Source: Planctomycetota bacterium (GTDB lineage: Bacteria; Planctomycetota; J058; JAJDCP01). Taken from it: a stretch of DNA of 47,592 bases. This document shows positions 32,996 through 40,174 of this stretch, one piece after another. The translations under genes were made by a program, and so were the position numbers. The stretch's first letter is position 1. The number at the start of each line of letters is the position of its first letter. Where the stretch lies: the NCBI GenBank assembly GCA_029260765.1, contig JAJDCP010000135.1:1-47592 (forward strand), given 5' to 3'. The notes beneath the pieces were generated by a model, which worked only from the letters and a program-made list of their open reading frames with translations, had not been told where the DNA came from and did not search any database.

Positions 32996-33019
32996 CCCTT
33001 CGGCCAATCGGCCGAAGGG
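32996..33019. repeat. Perfect 10-bp inverted repeat
   Basis: CCCTTCGGCC and GGCCGAAGGG flank a 4-base loop (AATC). CTTTCT follows on the plus strand, so it could act as a weak terminator. Looser inverted arms around GGTACC lie on both sides (about 32963-32986 and 33035-33058), which gives the whole a MITE-like look. Confidence 0.65.
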
Positions 33020-33145
33020 CTTTCTCCATCTCGGGGGTACCGTCACGCCGTCGCGTCTGAACGACGGCTGCGACGAACCAGCGCGGTTCTGAAGCTGTCC
33101 AGCCACCAAGAAGACTGACATCCGCCCGCCGGTCGGAACCCCCGC

Positions 33146-33790
33146 TCAGGCCAGCACGACGTCTGCGTAGCGGCACAGCACAGTGATCGCCGCGGCGGTT
33201 GCTTCCTTGTGGTCCTTGCGCCACGGGGGCCCGAAGGGCCGGCCGAGCTCGTCGACGAGGCTCACGATCCTCTGCCGCGGCACCGCCAGGGCCTCTGCCG
33301 CGCGGGCGAAATGATCGCTCTTGCGCGCCGTCCGAACCACGTCGAGGCCAGCGGAGCCGCCAGCGACAGCCATCGCCTCTCGGTACAGCATGCCGTCTGC
33401 CGCGTTGGTGAGTCGTCTGGACTGCAGGATGGGGGCGAGGGCTTCCGGCAACTCGGCAAACGGGCTCGCCTCGATCACCAGCGCGCGCAGGGCATGGCGC
33501 TGACTCAGGTCGGCCACCGCGCGCTGCGCGCGCAGGAGCACCGACTGCCGCACCTCGCAGACCAGCGCCATGGCCTGCTCGAACGCCATCTGCAACGCTT
33601 CATGGTGGTACGGGGCGCGGGGCAAGCCCGGCTCGATCAGCAGAATTCGAGTGCGCTCCAGCAGAACCGGCGCAGTCTGGCAGACACTCACGACCACGAC
33701 TTCTGCCCGACCATAATGTGAGGCTGCAGCGAGCACACAGGGGGCTGCCCCAGGTCCCCGCGGCCGCATGGCTGCCGTCGTGCCGCCCAC
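33146..33790 (-). CDS. Unknown protein, possibly RNase H-like fold
   Basis: 214 residues, not firmly recognised. It has alternating beta and alpha segments (VVVVSVCQTAP, RTRILLIEPGLP, LRALVIEASPF, LDVVRTARKSDHFA) and ends with GPPWRKDHKEATAAA. A Lys-Asp/Glu-rich final helix of this kind and the central LVIE strand are compatible with an RNase H-like nuclease or its relatives, but the usual first Asp motif is not obvious, so this is a weak suggestion. The start is placed at GTG 33790, nine bases after AGGAGG; upstream TTG 33817 is less likely. It lies 69 bp downstream of the two coiled-coil genes on the same strand. Confidence 0.5.
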   Translation of the reverse strand: MGGTTAAMRPRGPGAAPCVLAAASHYGRAEVVVVSVCQTAPVLLERTRILLIEPGLPRAPYHHEALQMAFEQAMALVCEVRQSVLLRAQRAVADLSQRHALRALVIEASPFAELPEALAPILQSRRLTNAADGMLYREAMAVAGGSAGLDVVRTARKSDHFARAAEALAVPRQRIVSLVDELGRPFGPPWRKDHKEATAAAITVLCRYADVVLA

Positions 33791-33859
33791 CTGTGGACTC
33801 CTCCTCTTCGGAAGCAACCCCGCGGGAGGACATCAGCGCGCTTCGAACCAGCGAGGAGA

Positions 33860-34924
33860 TCAGTCGCCCCGCGATCCTGAGCCGCGGACATTCCCCCGGC
33901 TGCCCCCCCTGCCGGGCTCCGTGGGGCGCCTCAGCGGTGTCGGGTGCGGTTTGCGCGCCCCCGTCGAGGGCACACCCGCGCGGGAAGCACTCCCGCCCCG
34001 CGCCCTGCGCGCCAGAGTCTTTTCGACCAGCGTGGCCACGAGCCTCTCGAGCTCGGCGGGGCGTTGTCCGGCCGGGGCTCCTTGGGGCAGCTCTTTGACG
34101 GCCTGCTCCAGCCGCACCAGACGTTGTGCCAGCGGCTCCAGCCCTGCGGGGGCCTCAGCTGAGACGCCTTCGGCCTCCGCCACGGGCGTGAGAGACTCCT
34201 CGGACCCGTTCTGTTCCGCCTTGCTCTCTTTGATCGCATCCCGGGTGAGCACGTAGCGCTTGACGATGCGGAGGACCCGCTGGTCATCGCGCAACTCCAG
34301 GGCCACCTTCTCGATCTCCTGCCGAACCCAGTCTCCCAGCTCGTACCGCAGGCCTTCGGCCGCCTTGGCGGCGCTCTCGGCAGCCAGCTCCTCGAGCTCG
34401 GCACGCTCCCTGAGTAGAGTGCGGCGCAGAGTCTGGCGCAGCACCGCTCCCCAGCGCCGCACCTCGGCGCGCGCTTGAGCAGAGAGCTCAGTGCGGAAGA
34501 CTGCGAGCTCAGCCTTCACCAGCTCACGCACCCGCCCCTCGACGTCAGGCGCCCTCGGCAGACCACGTTGGACCCGCTCTGTCACCGCCTCCAGCCAGCG
34601 GTGCTGCCCCAACGAACGGAGCAGGAAGCGCTCGACGCGGATCTCGAGCGGATCGGGCAGAGAGGCCGCCTGCCCCTCGGCCTCGAGGAACGCGCGCAGC
34701 AACACCAGCGCCTCCTCCAGCTGACCGAGGGCCAACTCAGCCCGCCCCTGCTCATGAAACATCTCCGCGGCCAGCAAGCGATCGGCGATGGCGGAGGGAC
34801 GGTAGCCGCAGCGGTCCAGGGTCTTCTGTGCCCGGTCGAGCCAGACCGCGAAAGAGCCCCCGTCGGGCAACGGGTCCGCCGGCCCCCTGGACTCTCCGTC
34901 GGGCCTGGCCCGCGAGCTGCTCAC
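33860..34924 (-). CDS. Helical/coiled-coil protein of unknown function
   Basis: 354 residues, not recognised. Residues about 25-90 look like a small helical repeat (WLDRAQKTLDRCGYR, ALGQLEEALVLLRAFLEAEG). Residues about 105-225 are highly charged and helical, consistent with a coiled coil (RRTLLRERAELEELAAESAA). The C-terminal 80 residues are basic, Gly/Arg/Ser-rich and probably disordered, which could mean nucleic acid contact. There is no signal peptide. The start is GTG 34924 in a GTGA overlap with the end of the upstream coiled-coil gene, so translation of the two is coupled and the products probably interact. Confidence 0.6.
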   Translation of the reverse strand: MSSSRARPDGESRGPADPLPDGGSFAVWLDRAQKTLDRCGYRPSAIADRLLAAEMFHEQGRAELALGQLEEALVLLRAFLEAEGQAASLPDPLEIRVERFLLRSLGQHRWLEAVTERVQRGLPRAPDVEGRVRELVKAELAVFRTELSAQARAEVRRWGAVLRQTLRRTLLRERAELEELAAESAAKAAEGLRYELGDWVRQEIEKVALELRDDQRVLRIVKRYVLTRDAIKESKAEQNGSEESLTPVAEAEGVSAEAPAGLEPLAQRLVRLEQAVKELPQGAPAGQRPAELERLVATLVEKTLARRARGGSASRAGVPSTGARKPHPTPLRRPTEPGRGGSRGNVRGSGSRGD

Positions 34925-35838
34925 CGTCCCGAACGCTTGTTCTCACCCCGAGCCGGGGCCGCGCTCGCGGGCTGACTCCGTGAAGAGCCATGCTCTGCGC
35001 TTCGGGCCCGTGGCGCAGAACCTGCGGCCGGCATCGATGGACTCGATTGGGGCAGCGCCATCGCCTCGGCCAGGGCCCCCTGCATTCCGGCCAACTCGGC
35101 CGCGAACTGTGCGCGCATCTGCTCGAGCCGGTCGTGCTTCTCGCGCAGGCGGGTGACCCGCTGCTCGAGCTCGCGGTTTTCCTCCTGCAGCTCGTCGACG
35201 CGGTTCTCGAGCTGTCCAGCCAACGCCTTCTCGCGCTCGTTGCGGGCCACTTCCTTTTCGAGCGTCTTCTCAAGCTCTGCGAGCTTCGCGGAGCTCGACG
35301 CCTTGATCTCCCGCAGCTCGTCGACGCGGTTCTCGGCGAGCGCACAGCGCTCTTGCGACTCCCGGATCTGTTCCTCCAGCTCATCTTGTAGCTGTTCCAG
35401 ACGCTGTCCGGTCGAGAAAAGGCGCTCGGATTCACCCGCCAGGGCCTCGTTCCGTTCGAGCAGCGCCTGAGTATCTTCAACGGTGCTCTCAATGCGGCCG
35501 ACGGCAGCGCTCAGGTTGTCAGACGCCGCCCGCAGCTGCGCGACGTTTCTGTTGCCATCGCCAACCAACGAGTCCACGGAGCGCCGCACCTCGGCGACGC
35601 TCTTGGCCAGCTTGCGTCCATCGTCATCGACAGCCTTGGGGCGCGGCGAAACCGTCTGCTTCGGGTGTGCCTCTCTCGCCGGCTTGCGGGCGTCATCGCT
35701 CGCCGGTCTCTTGCGCGCGCCTCCGCCGCCTGGCGGCACAGGTCGGGCCTCGGCTCGGTCGGCGCCTGCGTGCGGCGTGCCACGAGGTCGGTGTCCTTCG
35801 GACGCGTCCGGGCGGCCGGGGGATGCGGGCTGGCTCAT
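34921..35838 (-). CDS. Coiled-coil protein with disordered ends
   Basis: 305 residues. The first 70 residues are Pro/Ala/Arg-rich and probably disordered. A long heptad-like coiled coil occupies about 75-262 (LERNEALAGESERLF, ELEKTLEKEV, ENRELEQRVTRLREK), followed by a short disordered Ser/Ala/Arg tail. ENRVDEL occurs twice exactly 42 residues apart, and the matching DNA is a 23-bp identical direct repeat, so part of the coil seems to be an internal duplication. The start at ATG 35838 follows GGAGGA by five bases. It overlaps the next coiled-coil gene by four bases (GTGA). Function unknown; a scaffold or filament role is the natural guess. Confidence 0.65.
   Translation of the reverse strand: MSQPASPGRPDASEGHRPRGTPHAGADRAEARPVPPGGGGARKRPASDDARKPAREAHPKQTVSPRPKAVDDDGRKLAKSVAEVRRSVDSLVGDGNRNVAQLRAASDNLSAAVGRIESTVEDTQALLERNEALAGESERLFSTGQRLEQLQDELEEQIRESQERCALAENRVDELREIKASSSAKLAELEKTLEKEVARNEREKALAGQLENRVDELQEENRELEQRVTRLREKHDRLEQMRAQFAAELAGMQGALAEAMALPQSSPSMPAAGSAPRARSAEHGSSRSQPASAAPARGENKRSGR
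35187..35335. repeat. 23-bp identical direct repeats 126 bp apart in the coiled-coil gene
   Basis: Copies at 35187-35209 and 35313-35335. The spacing of 126 bp is 42 codons (six heptads), so the repeat preserves both frame and coiled-coil register. Confidence 0.85.
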
Positions 35839-36156
35839 GGGATTCCTCCAGGCGGATCGACATCTGGCGGCTCCAGACACGCTTCTGCCAGTCAGGTTAT
35901 GGCTGCAAACGCCGCCTGCTGCAAACCACCTCCGTGTGGGCCCCGGTGCCTCGCCGCTCGTGCGCCGCAGGAAATCGAATTCCCAGGAGCGCGCATCCGC
36001 GTAGCAAGCGCTGCCATAGGCTCAGCGAGAGGCTCCCAGGAAACCACTCTCTGGGGGCACACTCTAGCCAGCGATCCATGCCGCCCCTGCGTTGCCCGGA
36101 GCGAAGCGCCCGGCAAGTGCGTGATGTGCCCGCGTTTCCTCGGCTCCCCCGCAGCC
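35839..36156. other. Intergenic stretch between the coiled-coil and annexin-papain genes
   Basis: 318 bp without a gene. It contains an imperfect hairpin at 36092-36116 (TTGCC...GGCAA arms with inner GG/CC pairs) that lacks a T-tract. It must also hold the promoter of the minus-strand coiled-coil genes; no clear -10/-35 pair was found. Confidence 0.4.
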
Positions 36157-37176
36157 TCAGGACGCGCCACCGGCCTGCTCGAGCAGCGCGCGATGCTTGC
36201 TCAGGGCCGCTTCATTCCACAGCACGATCTTGAGGTCGGGCGACTTCAGCACATCCAAAGGATCGACGAGGCCCTCACGCTCGAAAACAACCGGCACCAG
36301 ATTCTGTTTGGACGCGCCGATGCGCGGTGCTCGCGGCCCCAGCGCGGCCCTGAAGAACTCGCCGACCAGCTCGGAGCAGTAGTAGGCCTCATTGCCGGGC
36401 GCGAAGTCCCAATCGTAGGGCTTGCCCAGCAGACTCTTCAGCCGGGCGATGCCCGCTTGCGTCTCTTGCTCGCGAAGCAACGGACTGCGCATGATCACAT
36501 AGCAGTCGCGCTCGAAGCGGTCGAAAAAGCCGTCGACAGCCTCGAGCAGCACGCCCTGCCGGCGCTGTTTGACTCCGAGCGCCTCGGCAACCCGCTCGGC
36601 AGGTGCGGTCACGACGTCGATGATGCGCCCCCGGTGGCCGCGCATGGTCTTCTCGGTCGCCATGCTGTGGATCATGAGGCCGCCACCGATCGCCATCATC
36701 ACATGGGAGATGCCGCCGTTGTTGCCTGACAGGATCACATCTCCGGGAAGCAGATGCGGCAACATCTCCTGCCGGATCTGCGCGCCCGTCAAGCGCGGCA
36801 GCCCGTCGATGGCATCGGAAGCGCCGCCCAGCCCGAAGTTGTACCAGGTCAAGAAGTGCCGCAGCACGCGCCCCAGCCCGCCCCCCTTGCCGTAGTCAAG
36901 CATGTTCTCGCCCGCTTGGGGGGCGCGCACATCGCGCCCCTTGTCGAGAGCGTCGAGAGCGCGCTGCAACTCGCTGCCAGACATTTCGTCGTGCAGCGCC
37001 GCGCGCAGAGTCAGCCAGCGTTGCCCGTACTTCTCGGCGAACCGCTTCTCCAGTGCTTCGCGGTGGCGCGCGTCGCGGTTTTCCAGGATCGCGTAGATGG
37101 CCGCTTCATCGCTTCCCAGACCCCGCATCGCGGCCAGCAGCGCGTCGACATCCCGCTCGACCTGCGCGTCAGCCAT
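36157..37176 (-). CDS. Annexin-repeat protein fused to a permuted papain-like (YiiX / NlpC-P60) peptidase domain
   Basis: 339 residues. Residues about 8-80 match one annexin repeat: AAMRGLGSDEAAIYAIL with the GxG-S/T calcium-loop pattern, NRDARHREALEKRF, KYGQRWLTL, and DEMSG with an acidic residue (E64) where annexins complete the calcium site. Residues about 138-320 match the YiiX/YebB-like permuted NlpC/P60 family: LLPGDVILSG, SHVMMAIGGG with His158, then AYYCSELVGEFF with Cys267 as likely nucleophile, and E269. Such enzymes act on peptide or acyl-peptide bonds, often at membranes or the cell wall. The annexin part would bind acidic phospholipid with calcium. There is no signal peptide. The start at ATG 37176 follows AAGGGGG. 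It lies 64 bp after the degenerate zinc-peptidase gene on the same strand. Bacterial annexins are rare, and a single repeat with an enzyme is notable. Confidence 0.75.
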   Translation of the reverse strand: MADAQVERDVDALLAAMRGLGSDEAAIYAILENRDARHREALEKRFAEKYGQRWLTLRAALHDEMSGSELQRALDALDKGRDVRAPQAGENMLDYGKGGGLGRVLRHFLTWYNFGLGGASDAIDGLPRLTGAQIRQEMLPHLLPGDVILSGNNGGISHVMMAIGGGLMIHSMATEKTMRGHRGRIIDVVTAPAERVAEALGVKQRRQGVLLEAVDGFFDRFERDCYVIMRSPLLREQETQAGIARLKSLLGKPYDWDFAPGNEAYYCSELVGEFFRAALGPRAPRIGASKQNLVPVVFEREGLVDPLDVLKSPDLKIVLWNEAALSKHRALLEQAGGAS

Positions 37177-37240
37177 CGCCGACCCCCTTTGCACGCTGCA
37201 TCAAGTGCACTCCAACCCCTGCCCAAGCTGAAGCGAAGCC

Positions 37241-38959
37241 TCAGCGCGCATCGGCTCCAGCCCCAAAGCGCCGGTTGACGGCCCGTTCGAGGTCTTCGAG
37301 TCGTCCAAAACCGTACACCCTGTGCAACGCGAACTGCAAGGGCAGATCGTTGACCAGCATGCGCCCGAGCAACAGCAGATCTTCAGGCTCGCCCGTTTCG
37401 GCGAGCAACGCCACGACGACGTGGGCGTACGCGACTTGATCCTCCGAAGGTTCGCTGCTCAGGCCGATCAGCTGCAAGAGCGTCGGATCATCACATCGGC
37501 AGACGCGGCGCGCGAAGATATCGACGAATCGTGCACGGGCCGTCGCCGGCTCGAACAGCGTCGCTACGCCCTCTCTGAGCCACAAAGGGCTGTCGCTGCC
37601 ATGCACGGCATTGCGCCACAGGACGTGCGCGACAGCGTGGGGGATCATGCTGTCCAGCAAGCGCGGGGCGCTCTGCAGAAGGTCGATGCGGCGCGGCTTC
37701 ACGGGCCCTCCGCGACACACGACCCCGTCGGCGAGGGCGCAGCCTCCCGCTTTGAGGTAGCTGGCTTCGTCGCTATGGAGCACCACCTCGATCTTCTCGG
37801 GAGGCTCACGCCAGCCCAGAGCCTCCACGACCTTCTGGCGCGCGCTCTCGAGGGCATCGGCGACCTCAGCCACCACCAGCTGGTTCTTGTGTTCAATCCG
37901 GAAGTGCTCGCTGGAAAAATGCTCCGGCCGGGCGGAGGTGGTCTCCTGCCAACGCGCCTGCCGCCCTCCGACAGGGACGCCCAACAACTCGGAGACCAGC
38001 GCCTCCGCGCCGGGGTGCAGAGCCCCGAAGTCGGTGCTGTGGGCGAGGGGATGCCCCGCGGGGAACAGCCTCTGGTACAGCAGCAAGGCGGGCGCAAAAC
38101 GCCCTTCGCGCCGGGTCAGTAGCGCATCGAAGTACACGCCTACCCGTGACCCTGGGTACTCCCGCCGCAAGTGAGCGACACGCGGGCGGGCGGATTCCAG
38201 CGCCCCAGCGGAGATCAGCTCCCGGATCTCGAGTCCCCAGGCATAGACCAACCTGTCGCCCAGCGAGGCGCTCAAGATCGGAGACAGCTCCAGCGCCTTG
38301 CTGAAATGCGTCACTGCCGCCTGCCACTGCCCGTCACCCAGGGCGTCATCTCCCAGCCGGGCCTCGCAGAGGGCATAATCTTCGGCGAACGGCTCCCATG
38401 CCAGCGGAGCCGCCAGAGCCAACGCTTCGAAGCGCTCAATGGCCCCCGCATAGTCCCCTCGAAGTTGTCTGCGCAGAGCTTCGGCGGCCAGGGAGTCGAG
38501 CGCGTCGAGCCTCACGCTGAGCGTCTCCTCGAGTGCCTCCCAGACCGGGGCTGACGGAAAACGCACGCGCGCCGCGGCCAGCACCTCATCGGCCCGGTAG
38601 GGCTGGTCGAGCGCCAACAGACGTGCAACCCAGCCCCGGTACGCGCGTTGCAGCAAAGCGTTCAGCTCGGGATGGTCTGGTTCCTTGGCCAGGGCAGCCG
38701 TGATGTGCTCGACGGCCGTCTGCCAGGCTCCGATCCGCAGCAGCTCCGAGGCTTCGCCCAGGCCGCCGTCGTCGACGAGCACCACGCGCTCGAGCTCTTC
38801 GTGCAGGATCTTGATCCGGCCACGGCCCGCGACCGCCAGCCAGAGACCGTCGTGCTCTTCGGCAACCACGGTGCCGTGGAGCACCGCTCCGTTCTTCAGA
38901 TGCACTTCGTCGCCGCAGACTCCGATGGCTGCGAGCAGAAGCAGTAGGGTCGTGCGCAT
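37241..38959 (-). CDS. Secreted TPR-like protein with a degenerate zinc-peptidase (HExxH) motif
   Basis: 572 residues with a signal peptide (MRTTLLLLLAAIGVCG). The N-terminal 60 mature residues are a small beta module (EVHLKNGAVLHGTVV), then helical TPR-like repeats (about 65-330). The C-terminal part (about 350-540) has the layout of M1/MA-like gluzincins found after such modules, but the metal motif reads HAVAH (H441, H445) instead of HExxH: the catalytic glutamate is Ala. The downstream Glu ligand is present in WLREG (E463). Zinc binding may survive; hydrolysis is unlikely. The start at ATG 38959 follows GGAGA by five bases. It precedes the annexin-papain gene on the same strand and may be co-transcribed with it. 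Confidence 0.7.
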   Translation of the reverse strand: MRTTLLLLLAAIGVCGDEVHLKNGAVLHGTVVAEEHDGLWLAVAGRGRIKILHEELERVVLVDDGGLGEASELLRIGAWQTAVEHITAALAKEPDHPELNALLQRAYRGWVARLLALDQPYRADEVLAAARVRFPSAPVWEALEETLSVRLDALDSLAAEALRRQLRGDYAGAIERFEALALAAPLAWEPFAEDYALCEARLGDDALGDGQWQAAVTHFSKALELSPILSASLGDRLVYAWGLEIRELISAGALESARPRVAHLRREYPGSRVGVYFDALLTRREGRFAPALLLYQRLFPAGHPLAHSTDFGALHPGAEALVSELLGVPVGGRQARWQETTSARPEHFSSEHFRIEHKNQLVVAEVADALESARQKVVEALGWREPPEKIEVVLHSDEASYLKAGGCALADGVVCRGGPVKPRRIDLLQSAPRLLDSMIPHAVAHVLWRNAVHGSDSPLWLREGVATLFEPATARARFVDIFARRVCRCDDPTLLQLIGLSSEPSEDQVAYAHVVVALLAETGEPEDLLLLGRMLVNDLPLQFALHRVYGFGRLEDLERAVNRRFGAGADAR

Positions 38960-39152
38960 CTCTGTCTCCAGCTTCCTCCCCGACATCGTAGTGCCTCAGC
39001 GCACAGATTGCCGGTGCAGTTTTGTGCGGAGCCCAATTTCGCTAGGCAGCCGACGCGGCTGTCGGATATCCGGTCTACGCGCATGCTGCCCGCTGAGGTG
39101 GGCCCGATGACGGGCGCAGCGCGGCTGGCCCCCTGGTCTCATGGGAGTATCG

Positions 39153-40046
39153 ATGGCGACGCCCAGCAACGCGCAGCCGGCCCGGCCTCCGTCGCTCGTG
39201 GTTCTCGGGACGGCCCAGGACGGTGGTCATCCCCATCCCGGCTGTCGCAGGCCCCGCTGTCGCGTCGTAGCCGGGGAGGACCACTTCCCAGCTTGCCTCG
39301 GCATCCTCGACCCCCAAGCAGGCCTGCGCTGGCTGCTCGAAGCGACCCCACGGCTCGGCGAACAGCTCGCCCTGCTCGACACCGCCCAGGCTCTAAGGGA
39401 CCCTGCCGAGCCGGACCTCGACGGCATCTTCCTCAGCCACGCCCACTCCGGCCACTTCGCCGGACTCCTCCAGCTCGGTCGTGAGGTCCTGGCGGCGCGT
39501 GCGCTGCCGGTCCACGCCATGCCGCAGTTGGCCGCCTTCATCGGGTCGAACGAGCCGTGGGCGAGCCTGATCCGACAGGGGAACATCGACTTGAGGCAGC
39601 TGCAGGCCGATCGACCCGTCAGCCTCGGCGCAGACCTCGCCCTGCGACCGGTGCTCGTCCCGCATCGCGACGAGCTGAGCGAGACGGTCGGCTTCTTCAT
39701 CACGGGGCCGCGCCGCCAGGCCCTCTTCCTTCCCAACATCGTCAACGGGCAGTCCTGGCAGTTGCGGCTCGAGGAGGTCATCGCCTGTGTGGACCGGGCT
39801 TGGATCGATGGGACCCTATTCGACGTCGGTGAGTTCAACGGCAGAGACGAGGCCGAGGTCCCGCATCCAACCATCCGGCGGACGCTGGGCCGGCTGGCCG
39901 AGCTTCCCGTCGAGCTCCGCGGCCGCGTCCGTTGCATCCACCTGAACCACACCCACCCGGCGTTCGACCGGCAGAGCGCCGCTGCGGCCGAGACTCGGGC
40001 GGCGGACTGCGGGATCGCGCATCAGGGGGAAGTCTTCGAGCTGTGA
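39153..40046 (+). CDS. PqqB-like metallo-beta-lactamase-fold protein
   Basis: 297 residues. It resembles PqqB and related MBL-fold proteins: LVVLGTAQDGGHPHPGC at the N-terminus, a modified metal motif LSHAHSGHFAGLL (H-x-H-x-x-H), HRDE, and the C-terminal NHTHP. The Asp of the usual HxHxDH is missing, as is common in this subgroup. PqqB takes part in pyrroloquinoline quinone biosynthesis, but no pqqA, C, D or E gene is present here, so it is more likely a free-standing hydrolase or oxygenase of the same fold. The ATG at 39153 follows GGGAG by five bases, which sits inside the upstream ATG (39141) region, so 39153 is preferred. It stands alone on the plus strand. Confidence 0.7.
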   Translation: MATPSNAQPARPPSLVVLGTAQDGGHPHPGCRRPRCRVVAGEDHFPACLGILDPQAGLRWLLEATPRLGEQLALLDTAQALRDPAEPDLDGIFLSHAHSGHFAGLLQLGREVLAARALPVHAMPQLAAFIGSNEPWASLIRQGNIDLRQLQADRPVSLGADLALRPVLVPHRDELSETVGFFITGPRRQALFLPNIVNGQSWQLRLEEVIACVDRAWIDGTLFDVGEFNGRDEAEVPHPTIRRTLGRLAELPVELRGRVRCIHLNHTHPAFDRQSAAAAETRAADCGIAHQGEVFEL

Positions 40047-40135
40047 TGGGATCTACGGCTGGGCCGCGGCAACCCGTCGGAAGAGGGAGTGCTTGATGCG
40101 CTGCGCCCGGTGCCGGATTTATCGCGCTGCGGCCC

Positions 40136-40165
40136 TAGACTTCGATGGGCGCTTCGCCGTATTCT
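40136..40165 (+). promoter_or_regulatory. Possible promoter of the GT-C-like gene (near leaderless)
   Basis: TAGACT (40136-40141) and TATTCT (40160-40165) with an 18-bp spacer. Transcription would begin about three bases before the ATG at 40175. The alternative ATG at 40145 would fall between the two boxes. Confidence 0.3.
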
Positions 40166-40174
40166 GCAAGCACT

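Larger units (their letters stand above)
32678..33145. other. Non-coding stretch with a toxin remnant and a hairpin element
   Basis: 468 bp without an intact gene. It holds the PIN-domain pseudogene (32823-32970) and the structured element around 32963-33060, both listed separately. The rest shows no recognisable coding or regulatory signal. Confidence 0.6.

Noticed and set aside
39153..40046. PQQ biosynthesis operon
   Set aside because: Only a PqqB-like gene is present; pqqA, C, D and E are absent, so a cofactor pathway is not supported.
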